Positions 1 to 8,588 are shown, counted from the first letter of the stretch. The stretch: DNA of 49,761 nt from Candidatus Rokuibacteriota bacterium (GCA_003221515.1 QHSI01000130.1:1-49761); one strand, 5' to 3'. The notes: generated from the sequence alone by a model not told the origin. Translations and numbers: made by a program.

Positions 1-18
1 GGCGGCACGGCGCGGCGG

Positions 19-24
19 TATAGT
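19..24 (+). promoter_or_regulatory. possible -10 element (TATAGT)
   Basis: TATAGT lies about 43 bases before the ATG of the molybdopterin oxidoreductase gene. Similar TATACT/TATAGT hexamers precede several other genes in this window at like distances. No convincing -35 box is visible, and the window begins just upstream. Confidence 0.35.
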
Positions 25-66
25 GGTGCGGAGGCGAAACGGCTCGACAATCTCTGGAGGTCACGG

Positions 67-708
67 ATGAAGCAGGCCGACCCTGCGCTCGCGCATCGCG
101 TCCCGCCGGGACAAACGCTCACCGCCAAGTGGCCGGTCCTGACCTATGGGCTCACGCCGCGGTTCGATCCCGCCCGCTGGACGTTCCGCTGCTTCGGCCA
201 GGTCGAGCGCGAGACGACCTGGACGTGGCCGGAGTTCCTGAAGCTCCCGCGCGTGACGATCACCTCCGACATCCACTGCGTCACGCGCTGGTCGAAGCTC
301 GACAACGTGTGGGAGGGCGTGCGCATCCAGGAGATCGTGAGCCGGGCCAGGCCGCGGCCGGAGGCGACGTTCGTCATGCAGCACGCCGACCCGGACTACA
401 CGACCAACATCGCGCTGGCCGACCTGGTCGACGACGACGTGCTGCTGGCCGTCAAGCACAATGGCCGCGACCTCGAGCCCGACCACGGCGGCCCGATGCG
501 CCTGGTGGTGCCGAAGCTCTACTTCTGGAAGAGCGCCAAGTGGCTCCGCGCGCTCGAGTTCCTCGACGTGAATCCGCCGGGCTTCTGGGAGCAGAACGGC
601 TACCACATGCACGCCGACCCGTGGACGGAAGAGCGCTACTCCGACCAGGAGACGCGCGCCATGCAGCAGATGCGCGCGGAGGCCGCCCGGAAGCTCCGCG
701 ACCGCTAG
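67..708 (+). CDS. sulfite oxidase-like molybdopterin-dependent oxidoreductase
   Basis: This 213-residue protein has the single-domain sulfite-oxidase fold signature (Oxidored_molyb family, YedY/MsrP-like catalytic subunit). Cys71, in SDIHCVTRW, is the expected Mo-coordinating cysteine, and the later GGPMRLVVPKLYFWKSAKW segment is typical of the molybdopterin-binding core. There is no signal peptide or Tat motif, so it is probably cytoplasmic, unlike periplasmic MsrP. GGAGG sits eight bases before the ATG. The substrate is unknown; no heme or membrane partner is adjacent. Its TAG stop shares the palindrome CTAG with the stop of the convergent hydrolase. Confidence 0.88.
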   Translation: MKQADPALAHRVPPGQTLTAKWPVLTYGLTPRFDPARWTFRCFGQVERETTWTWPEFLKLPRVTITSDIHCVTRWSKLDNVWEGVRIQEIVSRARPRPEATFVMQHADPDYTTNIALADLVDDDVLLAVKHNGRDLEPDHGGPMRLVVPKLYFWKSAKWLRALEFLDVNPPGFWEQNGYHMHADPWTEERYSDQETRAMQQMRAEAARKLRDR

Positions 709-1538
709 CGTCGCGGCACGCCCAGGAATTCGTCCACCAGCGCGCGGAAGATCGCGGGCTGATCGCCGGGCACCGTGTGGCCGGCGCCCGCCACCTCGAC
801 GAGTCGCGCGTTCGAGTTCTCGTCCACCATCCGCTTGGCCGTCTCCGGCTCGAGCACGTCGGAGTCGCCGCCGCGCACGATCAGGACCGGGCAGGCGATG
901 GCGCGCCAGAACGGCCACAGGTCGATCGGATCGCTCCACCGTCCCGAGCGCGCGGCATCGCGCAGCCCTCGATCGTACTTCCAGGTGAGGCCGCCCGGCA
1001 CGGGCCGGGTCCCGTGGCTGACGCGATGGCGCAGCATCGCGTCGGTGTAGCGCGGGTTGGTCGCGCGCTGGAAGGCGTACGCGTCGTCGAAGCTCGCGAA
1101 GAGCTCCGGGGCCCCGGCCATGAGCATGCCGACGCGCGCGCGCCCGATCTGCGAGATGTCCGGGCCGATGTCGACCACCACGAGCTTGTCGACGCGACGG
1201 GGCTGCTGCCCGGCGAACGCGATCGCCACGCGGCCGCCCATCGAGAGCGCGACGATCGACACGCGGGCGAGGCCCAGCGCGTCCAGGAACGCCGCGAGGT
1301 CGCCGGCCATGGTCGCGACGGTGTAGTCGCCGTCGAGCGGGGGATCGGAGTCCCCGTGGCCGCGCTGATCGAGCGCCAGCACGCGATAGCGCGAGGCGAG
1401 CCCGGCGGCCTCCTCGTCCCACGTGCGGGCGTGGCCGGTGACGCCGTGAAGCATGACGAGCGCGGGGGCGGCGGCGTCGCCCCACTCGGTGTAGTGAAAT
1501 CGCTGGCCGTGCAGGAGAAGGGTCTGGTCGCGGAGCAT
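705..1538 (-). CDS. alpha/beta hydrolase
   Basis: This is a 277-residue alpha/beta-hydrolase-fold protein. HG at residues 31-32 forms the oxyanion region, the nucleophile elbow is ALSMGG with Ser99, and the catalytic His is in GAGHTVPGDQP near the C-terminus. The late strand IACPVLIVRGGDSDVL supplies the acid. I chose the ATG at 1538 because the domain begins at once there; the open frame runs further upstream but has no family similarity. The family includes esterases and haloperoxidase-like enzymes, and the substrate cannot be read from sequence. It is convergent with the molybdoenzyme and divergent from the lipoprotein gene. Confidence 0.87.
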   Translation of the reverse strand: MLRDQTLLLHGQRFHYTEWGDAAAPALVMLHGVTGHARTWDEEAAGLASRYRVLALDQRGHGDSDPPLDGDYTVATMAGDLAAFLDALGLARVSIVALSMGGRVAIAFAGQQPRRVDKLVVVDIGPDISQIGRARVGMLMAGAPELFASFDDAYAFQRATNPRYTDAMLRHRVSHGTRPVPGGLTWKYDRGLRDAARSGRWSDPIDLWPFWRAIACPVLIVRGGDSDVLEPETAKRMVDENSNARLVEVAGAGHTVPGDQPAIFRALVDEFLGVPRR

Positions 1539-1599
1539 AGACGATTCTAGCAGGGCGTCCCGACTTCCCCGAGGTCGTAGACTTCTAGGCACAAAGGCG

Positions 1600-2184
1600 A
1601 TGACCTGCGCCCACTCGGGCCCATTGCGCCGTACCGCAGCCGTGCTGGCCGGCCTGCTGCTCGGGGGCTGCACGCTCTCGCCCGTACCGCCCGCCACCCA
1701 GCCCTCCGGAGTGACTCAGCAGCTGATGATGCGGTCCCTGGAGCGCGCCCTGGGCCAGCTGGACATCGAGAAGCTCAAACAACAACGCGTCGCCGTGGAA
1801 GTCTTCTACCACGCGGGGCCGGAGGCGCTGGTCAAGGAATTCGTGGTCACGTGGCTCAGGGCCCACGGTATTCGCACCGTCTCCGAATCTCCTGACCTCA
1901 AGGTCAAGGCCTTCGCCTCGGTCCTGGGGACCGACAACGACCAGACCCTGATCGGTATTCCCGCGTTCCAGGCGCCCGTCGTGAACATCGGCGTCCCGGA
2001 GATCGCGTTCTTCAAGTGGCAGCGCAACCGGGGCGTCGCCGAGATGCGCCTGTTCGAGTTCGACGGCAAGACCGACGCGATCGTCAACGCTCCGCCAACC
2101 GCGACCGGCCGCGCGAAGCTCGACAAGTTCACGGTCTTGCTCATCTTTGGATTTACGCTGTCGGACGTCGACAAGCACGAGTGA
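1600..2184 (+). CDS. putative lipoprotein of unknown function
   Basis: The 194-residue protein starts with a charged n-region, a hydrophobic stretch and a lipobox (LLGGC, Cys near residue 24), so it should be exported and lipid-anchored. The mature part contains a long helix rich in Lys and Gln followed by mixed alpha/beta sequence. I recognise no family. Its stop codon overlaps a possible GTG start of the CDF transporter gene in a GTGA junction, suggesting translational coupling and perhaps a shared role in metal handling or the envelope. The function is unassigned. Confidence 0.7.
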   Translation: MTCAHSGPLRRTAAVLAGLLLGGCTLSPVPPATQPSGVTQQLMMRSLERALGQLDIEKLKQQRVAVEVFYHAGPEALVKEFVVTWLRAHGIRTVSESPDLKVKAFASVLGTDNDQTLIGIPAFQAPVVNIGVPEIAFFKWQRNRGVAEMRLFEFDGKTDAIVNAPPTATGRAKLDKFTVLLIFGFTLSDVDKHE

Positions 2185-3098
2185 GTGCTTGGATGCATGC
2201 GCCTCCGCACCGTCAGACAGCCGCCGCGCACTCTCGCGGCCGGTTGACCGCGACCCTGGTCCTGACGTGCGGGTTTCTCGTCGTCGAGATCGCGGGCGCG
2301 CTCTGGTCGGGCAGCCTCGCCCTGCTGGCCGACGCCGGCCATATGCTCACCGACGCGGGCGGCCTCGGCCTGGCCCTCTTCGCCATCTGGGTCGCGGCTC
2401 GGCCGCCCACGCCGGCCAAGACCTACGGCTACTACCGCGCCGAGATCCTCGCCGCGCTGGTCAACGCGATCGTGCTGCTCGTCGTCGCCGGCGGGATCCT
2501 CGTCGAGACCTACCGGCGCCTGCTGGCGCCGCCGGAGATCCTGGGTGGCCCGATGCTCGTGGTCGCGCTGCTGGGGCTCGCGGTGAACCTCGTGTGCGCG
2601 CGCCTGCTCCACCACGCGGCCGGGCAGAGCCTCAACGTCCGGGCGGCGTATTTCGAGGTGCTCGGCGACGCGCTGAGCTCCGCCGGAGTGGTGATCGCCG
2701 CGCTGGTCGTCGTGGGCACCGGCTGGACGCCGGCCGATCCGCTCGTGAGCGGCGCGATCGCGCTGGTCATCGTGCCACGGACGTGGCGCCTGCTCCGCCA
2801 GGCGGTCAACGTGCTGCTCGAGGGCACGCCGGCCCACCTGGATCTCGGGGAGATCGAGGTCGCGATACTCCGCGTGCCCGGCGTGCGGCACGTGCACGAC
2901 CTGCACGTGTGGACGCTGACCTCGGGCCGCGAGGCGATGAGCGCGCACGTGGTCGTCGACGACGTGCGCGAGAGCGAGCGGCTGCTGGAGGCGCTTCACG
3001 CCGTCCTGCACGCGCGTTTCGGCATCGATCACACCACGATCCAGCTCGAGACCGCCCCCCCGGCGGTGCTCCGCATCCAGGGACCCAATCCGGTATAG
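2181..3098 (+). CDS. cation diffusion facilitator family transporter (CzcD/ZitB-like)
   Basis: This is an inner-membrane metal/proton antiporter of the CDF family, with about six membrane helices and a C-terminal cytoplasmic domain (VPGVRHVHDLHVWTLTSG). The helix 2 metal site HxxxD is intact in AGHMLTD. In helix 5 the usual HxxxD reads EVLGD, so His is replaced by Glu. The start is either GTG at 2181, overlapping the upstream stop (GTGA), or ATG at 2193. Zinc, cadmium or cobalt export is the family role; the altered site may change selectivity. It is probably cotranscribed with the lipoprotein. Confidence 0.9.
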   Translation: MSAWMHAPPHRQTAAAHSRGRLTATLVLTCGFLVVEIAGALWSGSLALLADAGHMLTDAGGLGLALFAIWVAARPPTPAKTYGYYRAEILAALVNAIVLLVVAGGILVETYRRLLAPPEILGGPMLVVALLGLAVNLVCARLLHHAAGQSLNVRAAYFEVLGDALSSAGVVIAALVVVGTGWTPADPLVSGAIALVIVPRTWRLLRQAVNVLLEGTPAHLDLGEIEVAILRVPGVRHVHDLHVWTLTSGREAMSAHVVVDDVRESERLLEALHAVLHARFGIDHTTIQLETAPPAVLRIQGPNPV

Positions 3099-3099
3099 T
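3094..3099 (+). promoter_or_regulatory. possible -10 element (TATAGT) for the UxaA-type gene
   Basis: TATAGT overlaps the stop of the CDF transporter gene and lies 18 bases before the next ATG, with GGAGG in between. The spacing allows a short leader. No clear -35 box is visible. Confidence 0.3.
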
Positions 3100-3117
3100 T
3101 GGCCGCTGGAGGAAGCC

Positions 3118-4662
3118 ATGGCGACATACGCGCTCACCGACAAGGCGGTGCTGCTCCGCGCGGAAGACGACGTCGCGGTCGCGAAGGCCGAGCTGGCGGC
3201 CGGGACCGTGCTCGAGGACGGGACCACTCGGATCGAGGTCCGTCAGGACATCAGGCCTGGCCACAAGGTCGCGCGCAAGGCGGTGCGGACGGGAGCGCCG
3301 GTCCGTCGGTACGGCCAGGTCATCGGTTTCGCGACGCAGGACATCGCGATCGGGGACCACGTCCACACGCAGAATCTCGGGATCGGCGAGCTGCAGCGGG
3401 AGTACGAGGTCGGCGTGGACGTGAAGCCGGTCGACTACTACCCGGCGAAGTCGATGCGGTACTTCGACGGCTACCGGCGCGACGACGGCCGGGTGGGCAC
3501 GCGCAACTATGTCGCCATCATCTCCGGCGTGAACTGCTCGGCGAGCGTGAGCCAGTTCGTGAAGGATCGCTTCCGCGACGTCCAGAAGGACTATCCGAGC
3601 GTCGACGGCGTCCTGGCGATCACCCACAAGTCGGGCTGCGGCACCAAGCTCTTCGGTGAGGATCACCTGGCGCTGCAGCGGGTGCTGGCCGGCTACGCCA
3701 AGCACCCGAACGTGGCCGCGTACATCCTGGTCGGGCTCGGGTGCGAGACCAATCAGGCGGCGGTGATGGTCGAGCGCCAGCGCATGGCGGCGCCGGGTCA
3801 CCCCGAGCGCAAGCCGTTCCTGGTCAACATCCAGGAAGCGGGCGGCATCCGAAAGACGGTGGAGCGCGCCTCCGAAGAGGTCGCCAAGCTCCTGCCGCTG
3901 GCGAACGCGGCCCAGCGCAGCCGCCAGCCGATCTCCGAGCTGACGCTCGCCACCAACTGCGGCGGATCGGACGCCAACTCCGGTATGACCGCCAACCCCG
4001 CGCTCGGCTGGGCGGTCGACGAGCTCGTGCGCTACGGCGGCACCGGCGTGCTCGCGGAGACGCCGGAGATCTACGGCGCCGAGCACCTGCTGATCAGACG
4101 CGCGATCAACGAGGGCGTCGCCAAGAAGCTCGTCGACCGCTACAAATGGTGGGAGTGGTATTGCCGTGGACTCGACGCGATGGATAACAATCCGGCGCCT
4201 GGGAACAAGGCTGGAGGAATCACCACCGTGTTCGAAAAGTCTCTCGGCGGTGTCACCAAGGGCGGCACGACGCCGATGATGGACGTGTTCCTCTACGGCG
4301 AGCCGATCACGACGCGCGGGTTCGTGTTCATGGATACGCCCGGTCACGATCCGGTGTCGATCACCGGGCTCGTCGCGGGTGGATGCAACCTCATCTGTTT
4401 CACGACCGGCCGCGGCTCCGTGTTCGGGTGCAAGCCGGTGCCGTCCATCAAGCTCGCCACCAACTCGCTGATGTACCGGCACATGGCTGAGGACATGGAC
4501 ATCAACTGCGGCGTCGTCCTGGAGGGAACGCCGATCGCCACCGTCGGCCGTCAGATCTTCGAGGAGATGATCGCGGTCGCGTCCGGGAAGCGGTCGAAGA
4601 GCGAGCTCTCGGGCGTCGGCGAGGAAGAGTTCGCGCCCTGGATCATCGGGCCGGTGATGTAG
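3118..4662 (+). CDS. UxaA-family hydrolase/dehydratase (altronate/galactarate dehydratase-like)
   Basis: The 514-residue protein has an N-terminal SAF domain (about residues 1-95) followed by the altronate/galactarate dehydratase catalytic region. Characteristic stretches are DGRVGTRNYVAII, THKSGCG, LGCETNQ and LATNCGGSDANSG, whose cysteines are expected to hold the iron or metal centre of this family. UxaA and GarD dehydrate sugar acids to 2-keto-3-deoxy acids. The full-length SAF plus catalytic fusion matches UxaA. Neighbours give no sugar-acid context, so the exact substrate is uncertain. GGAGG lies just upstream of the ATG. Confidence 0.88.
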   Translation: MATYALTDKAVLLRAEDDVAVAKAELAAGTVLEDGTTRIEVRQDIRPGHKVARKAVRTGAPVRRYGQVIGFATQDIAIGDHVHTQNLGIGELQREYEVGVDVKPVDYYPAKSMRYFDGYRRDDGRVGTRNYVAIISGVNCSASVSQFVKDRFRDVQKDYPSVDGVLAITHKSGCGTKLFGEDHLALQRVLAGYAKHPNVAAYILVGLGCETNQAAVMVERQRMAAPGHPERKPFLVNIQEAGGIRKTVERASEEVAKLLPLANAAQRSRQPISELTLATNCGGSDANSGMTANPALGWAVDELVRYGGTGVLAETPEIYGAEHLLIRRAINEGVAKKLVDRYKWWEWYCRGLDAMDNNPAPGNKAGGITTVFEKSLGGVTKGGTTPMMDVFLYGEPITTRGFVFMDTPGHDPVSITGLVAGGCNLICFTTGRGSVFGCKPVPSIKLATNSLMYRHMAEDMDINCGVVLEGTPIATVGRQIFEEMIAVASGKRSKSELSGVGEEEFAPWIIGPVM

Positions 4663-4664
4663 CC

Positions 4665-4687
4665 GGGCGGGGGCTCGGGCCCCGCCC
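4665..4687. terminator. GC-rich hairpin between convergent genes
   Basis: GGGCGGGG (4665-4672) and CCCCGCCC (4680-4687) form a perfect 8-bp stem around a 7-base loop, between the ends of the UxaA-type gene and clpS. There is no U-tract on either strand, so a role as a bidirectional terminator or mRNA 3' end protector is only suggested by position. Confidence 0.4.
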
Positions 4688-4691
4688 TCCG

Positions 4692-4979
4692 TCAAGACTG
4701 GACGACCGTCACCACCAGGCCGATGGCGGCCAGGACGTTGCCGACCTTGACGCACTCGGCCTCCGCACCGACCTTCACCACGGCCTTGCCGGTGTTGTGG
4801 ACCTGCCAGGCGATCTCCCAGCCCTTGGCCTCGCTGCAGCCGATCGCCTTCTGAAGCTGCGCCACCACCTGCTCGAAGGTGTGGCAGTCGCAGTTGTGGA
4901 GGATCGTCATCCACGGCGGGGCGACGGCCTCCTGGCCGATCTCCTCGACGTCGGATTCGGGAACGATCCGCTCACTCAT
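4692..4979 (-). CDS. clpS: ATP-dependent Clp protease adaptor ClpS
   Basis: The 95-residue protein matches the ClpS core: a disordered N-terminus, a first strand ending in LHNCDCHTFEQVV in place of the usual LxNDDxTxxxxV, then WQVHNTGKAVV holding the conserved His of the N-degron pocket. ClpS docks on the ClpA/ClpC N-domain and delivers N-end-rule substrates. The Asn-Asp pair is separated as N-C-D, and there are three cysteines in this part, so substrate preference may differ. It starts seven bases after the stop of the upstream acyl-CoA dehydrogenase gene. No clpA is in the window. Confidence 0.8.
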   Translation of the reverse strand: MSERIVPESDVEEIGQEAVAPPWMTILHNCDCHTFEQVVAQLQKAIGCSEAKGWEIAWQVHNTGKAVVKVGAEAECVKVGNVLAAIGLVVTVVQS

Positions 4980-4986
4980 CCGGCGG

Positions 4987-6279
4987 CTATCCCTTGACCT
5001 CCCGGAGGAGCTCGCGCGCGATCAGGAACTTCATGGTCTCGTCGGACCCGGCGCCGATGCGCATGAGGCGCGCGTTCCGGAAGATGGCCTGTACCGGGAA
5101 GTCGGTCGTGTAGCCGATGCCGCCCAGCACCTGCATCGCGTGGTCGACGATCTTCCACACCGCGTCGGCCGTGAACAGCTTGGTGACGGCGGACTCGCGC
5201 TGGGCCGGGCGCCCGGCCTCGATCATCTTGGCGGTCCGGTAGATGAGCTGGCGCGCGGCGTCGAGCTGCGCGTACATCTCGGCGAGCTTGAACGACACGC
5301 CTTCGAACATCGCGATCGGCTGCTTGAACTGGACGCGCTTGGTGGCGTACTCCGTCGCGATCTCGAGGCAACGGCGCGCGCCGCCCAGCGAGGCCATGCA
5401 ATACGTGACGCGCTCGGTATCCAGCTCGTCCATCAACACGTGATAACCGCCGTTGAGGGGTCCCAGCAGATTGTCCCCCGGAATGTCCACGTCGTCGAAC
5501 TCGATCAAGGCGTTGTCCATCCAGTCGGCCATGATCACCTCGTCGAGCTGGCGCCGGATGCGCACGCCCGGGTGGTCCATCGGCACGATGAAGGTGGACA
5601 TTCCCTTGTGCGGGTGCGTCGACGAATCGGTGATGGCGAACAGGGTCACGTAGTCGGCGAGGCCGCCGCCGGTGATGAACCGCTTCTGGCCGTTGACGAT
5701 CCAGCGGTCGCCCTTCAGCACCGCGCGCGTCTGCATGCCGGAGGTGTCGCTGCCGATCTGGGGCTCGGTGATCGCGATCGCCGCCAGCTCCTCGCCGGCG
5801 AGCCGCGGCGGGATGTGCTGCCGCTTCTGGGCCTCGGTGCCGTACCGAAGGATCGAAATGGTGCCGAGGGTCAGCGTGACCGAGCGGAGCGTGTCGGCCG
5901 GGTGGCCGACCGCGGCCAGCTCCTCGTCCACGATGCACTCGGCGACCACGCCGCGGCCGTTACCGCCGAACGCTTCGGGGAACAGCGCGCCGGTGAGCCC
6001 GGCCTCCCCGATCAGCTTGAGGTACGCCCGGGCCATCTCGCGCAGGAGGCGCCGCCGCTCCGGGCCGGCCTCGTGTTTTGCCTTGATCTCCTTGACGCGC
6101 CGATGGGCCGCGGCCGCCTGCGGCAGGATCTCGCGCTGGGCGAACGCCCGCGCCTCCTGCATCAGCTGGAGCTCGGCCGGCGTGTAGAGGAAGGTCTGCC
6201 CGGCGGAGACGGACCAGCCGCCGGGCATGGTCAGGTCGTCGAGCGAGATGGCGCGGAAGCGCTCGGCGTCGACGGTCAT
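4987..6279 (-). CDS. acyl-CoA dehydrogenase
   Basis: This is a 430-residue flavoprotein of normal family length. It shows AITEPQIGSDTSGMQT followed by WIVNGQKRFITGG (flavin and substrate binding in the beta domain), then the C-terminal helical domain with RVQFKQPIAMFEGV, HAMQVLGGIGYT and IGAGSDETMKFLIARELL. The end is the usual flavin and catalytic-base region of the GSDE-type subgroup. It oxidises acyl-CoA thioesters and passes electrons to ETF. I chose ATG 6279 because AGGAGG precedes it and the domain begins there. clpS follows in the same transcript. Confidence 0.92.
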   Translation of the reverse strand: MTVDAERFRAISLDDLTMPGGWSVSAGQTFLYTPAELQLMQEARAFAQREILPQAAAAHRRVKEIKAKHEAGPERRRLLREMARAYLKLIGEAGLTGALFPEAFGGNGRGVVAECIVDEELAAVGHPADTLRSVTLTLGTISILRYGTEAQKRQHIPPRLAGEELAAIAITEPQIGSDTSGMQTRAVLKGDRWIVNGQKRFITGGGLADYVTLFAITDSSTHPHKGMSTFIVPMDHPGVRIRRQLDEVIMADWMDNALIEFDDVDIPGDNLLGPLNGGYHVLMDELDTERVTYCMASLGGARRCLEIATEYATKRVQFKQPIAMFEGVSFKLAEMYAQLDAARQLIYRTAKMIEAGRPAQRESAVTKLFTADAVWKIVDHAMQVLGGIGYTTDFPVQAIFRNARLMRIGAGSDETMKFLIARELLREVKG

Positions 6280-6326
6280 GGTGGCCTCCTGGCAGCGAGT
6301 AGGGGAACCGTCGAGGGCGACACGGT

Positions 6327-7667
6327 CTAGAGGCGGCCGCGCGCCGCCACGCGGCGGGCCAGATCGCGACGCTCCGAGGCGTTGGCGGTGGGAGAGGAAG
6401 CGAGCCCGGCAGCGTCTCGGTAGTAGCGCTCCACCGGGAACTCGCTCGTGTAGCCGTAGCCGCCGTGGACGCGCATCGCGTCGAGGGCGACCTGGTACGC
6501 CGTCTCCGAGGCGTAGACCTTGGCCATCGACAGCCGCACGTCGTCGTCCGCGTGCGAGGCGGCATCGTCGACGAGAAGGCGGGCCGCGGTGATCCGCGTC
6601 GCCATGTCGGCCAGCATCAGCTGGACGGCCTGGTGCTGGGCGATGGGCTTGCCGAACGTCGTCCGCTGCTGCGAATAGCGCAGCGCGGCCTCGAACGCCG
6701 CCTGCGCGATCCCCAGCCCCGTCGCGGCGGCGCCGAGCCGCGCGGCCACGCGGGCCAAGGCCGCCTGCGCGCCTCCGTGCCCGGGCGCGCCGCCCAGAAG
6801 ATCGCGAGAGGCAACGCGGCAGGCCTCGAAGCGAAGCGCGCACGACTCGAGGCCGCGCAGGCCGAGCGTTGCGAGCGGCGCGCCGCGGCGCATCCCCGGC
6901 GAGTCATGGTCGATCAGGAAACATCCCGTGTCTCCGGCCGCGACCAGAATCCGCGTGGCGCGGGCGCCATGCGCGACGAGCGGGATCGCGCCGTCCAGGC
7001 TCCAGTCGTTTCCACTGCGTTCGGCGCGCACGCTGGCGCCGAGGGCGAGCGCCACGACGATCTCGCCGCGGGTCATCGGGCCGAGGAGACGCTCGCGTTG
7101 CTCCGTGGTTCCGAACACCGAGATGGCTCGGCCGGCGGCGACGTGCGCGGCGGCGATCGTCGCCAGGACCGCCGAGCCGCGGGCCAGCTCCTCGACGACC
7201 ATCGCCCACGTGCGGGGCTCGAGGCCGAAGCCACCGAAGGCCGGATCCACGCTCACGCCGAGAATCCCGAGCTCGGCGAGCGCGGCCACGAGCTTGTCCG
7301 GATGCGCACTCGCGGCGTCGAGCGCGCCAGCGACGGGGACCACCTGCTTGTCGACGAGCTGACGCACGGCCAGGATGACCTGCTTCTGCTCCTCGGGCAT
7401 CCGATCGCGCGAGGTCAACGCGCCGAGCCGCTCACCGTACCGGTCGACGAGGTTGCGCGCGATGATCGTCCGCTGGATCTCGTTCGTGCCCTCGCCGATG
7501 ATCATCAGCGGCGTGTCCCGGTAGTAGCGCTCGACGTTCAGCCGGGCGAGCACGCCGGCCTCGCCGTGGAGTCGGAGCGCTTCCACCGCGATGTCCTGGG
7601 CGGCCTCCGAGGCGAAGAGCTTTGCCATGCCGGCCTTGAGGTCGCACCGCTCGCCGTGGTCCTTCAT
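6327..7667 (-). CDS. tandem acyl-CoA dehydrogenase, C-terminal part (end of domain 1 plus complete domain 2)
   Basis: Residues 1-80 carry the end of one acyl-CoA dehydrogenase domain (CDLKAGMAKLFASE, then IGEGTNEIQRTIIARNL). The rest is a second, complete but divergent domain ending in MRVHGGYGYTSEFPVERYY. In the second domain the middle beta-region lacks the usual TEP..GSD motif. This piece continues the gene at 7664-8437 in another frame: the two overlap as ATGA at 7664-7667. About 43 residues of domain 1, including the FAD-contacting QRxxFGKPI strand, are missing at the junction. It may be a broken gene or an assembly gap. Confidence 0.75.
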   Translation of the reverse strand: MKDHGERCDLKAGMAKLFASEAAQDIAVEALRLHGEAGVLARLNVERYYRDTPLMIIGEGTNEIQRTIIARNLVDRYGERLGALTSRDRMPEEQKQVILAVRQLVDKQVVPVAGALDAASAHPDKLVAALAELGILGVSVDPAFGGFGLEPRTWAMVVEELARGSAVLATIAAAHVAAGRAISVFGTTEQRERLLGPMTRGEIVVALALGASVRAERSGNDWSLDGAIPLVAHGARATRILVAAGDTGCFLIDHDSPGMRRGAPLATLGLRGLESCALRFEACRVASRDLLGGAPGHGGAQAALARVAARLGAAATGLGIAQAAFEAALRYSQQRTTFGKPIAQHQAVQLMLADMATRITAARLLVDDAASHADDDVRLSMAKVYASETAYQVALDAMRVHGGYGYTSEFPVERYYRDAAGLASSPTANASERRDLARRVAARGRL

Positions 7668-8437
7668 GTCCGCCGCCCAGTCGCGGCCTGGGCGACGCCG
7701 ACGGCGCGTGCCGCGATGTTGATCCGGCCGGCCTCGAGGCCGCCCATCACGTGCTTGAAGCCGCGCCCCTCGATGCCACCCACGAGGTTGGCCGCCGGCA
7801 CGACGCACTCGTCGAACACGAGCTCGGCGGTGTCGACGCCCTTGTACCCGAGCTTGGCGACGGACTTCGTGACGCGGAACCCCGGGTGCCCCTTCTCGAC
7901 GATGAAGCAGGACATCCCGCGGTGGCGGGGCTCGGCGCGGGGGTCGGTGAGCGCCAGCAGCGCCAGCGTATTGCCCTCGCGGGCGTTCGTGATGAACATC
8001 TTGCTGCCGCTCACGATATAGTCGTCGCCCCGGCGGATCGCGACCGTGCGGATCGCCTGGACATCGGTGCCGGCGTGCGGCTCGGTCAGCGCGAGACCGC
8101 CGCGCGCCTCGCCGCAGGCGAAGCGGGGAAGGAAGCGCTGCCGCTGCGCGTCGGTCCCGTGGTTCAGCACGATCAGCGCGGCCATCGTGTGGCTGTTGAT
8201 CACGCCCGCGAGCGACATCCAGCCGCGGCAGAGCTCCTCGATCACGCGCGCGTAGGTGGTCACGTCGAGCCCCAGGCCGCCGTACGTGGACGGCACCAGC
8301 GCGCCGAAGAGGCCGAGCTCGCGCATCCGGGCGACGAGGGCGTGCGGGTAGGTGTCGGCGTGCTCGAGCGCCGCGGCGGAGGGACGAACCTCGTCGGCGA
8401 CGAAGCGGCGCACGGCGACGACCATTGGATGGTCCAT
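7664..8437 (-). CDS. tandem acyl-CoA dehydrogenase, N-terminal part (truncated domain 1)
   Basis: The 257-residue fragment has the N-terminal helical domain and the beta domain of an acyl-CoA dehydrogenase (LALTEPHAGTDVQAIRT, then DYIVSGSKMFITNA, then GRINIAARAVGVAQAA) and ends abruptly in a few unrelated residues. The normal continuation, from the helix before the FAD-binding strand, is absent, and reading resumes in a different frame in the downstream piece. The missing length is about 130 bases and not a multiple of three. The intact gene would encode a fused double dehydrogenase of about 745 residues. Confidence 0.75.
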   Translation of the reverse strand: MDHPMVVAVRRFVADEVRPSAAALEHADTYPHALVARMRELGLFGALVPSTYGGLGLDVTTYARVIEELCRGWMSLAGVINSHTMAALIVLNHGTDAQRQRFLPRFACGEARGGLALTEPHAGTDVQAIRTVAIRRGDDYIVSGSKMFITNAREGNTLALLALTDPRAEPRHRGMSCFIVEKGHPGFRVTKSVAKLGYKGVDTAELVFDECVVPAANLVGGIEGRGFKHVMGGLEAGRINIAARAVGVAQAATGRRT

Positions 8438-8465
8438 GGGCGATCAGATACTACAATAGGGACGC

Positions 8466-8588
8466 ATGCCCCCCGACGACCTCGCCCTGGTGCTGATCCA
8501 TCCGCCGAATGTCGAGGTGACGATGCCGCTCACGCACCCGATCCACCTGTATTCCCACTTCGCACGCTATCAGGCCGAGGTTGCATGA
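8466..8588 (+). CDS. possible 40-residue ORF overlapping the EEP gene start
   Basis: This short frame starts MPPDDLALVLIHPPNVEV and ends in an ATGA overlap with the next gene at 8585. The beginning, a hydrophobic strand followed by HPPN, resembles the first strand of B12-binding or radical-SAM proteins, so it could be a relic of one. TACAAT at 8452-8457, nine bases before its ATG, could give a nearly leaderless transcript. No ribosome binding site is visible. It may also be only the leader of the EEP gene. Confidence 0.3.
   Translation: MPPDDLALVLIHPPNVEVTMPLTHPIHLYSHFARYQAEVA

Noticed and set aside
61-1485. Long frames on either strand here and throughout, some over 400 codons
   Set aside because: They are Arg/Ala/Pro-rich antisense or off-frame shadows of real genes, as expected at high GC, and show no family motifs.
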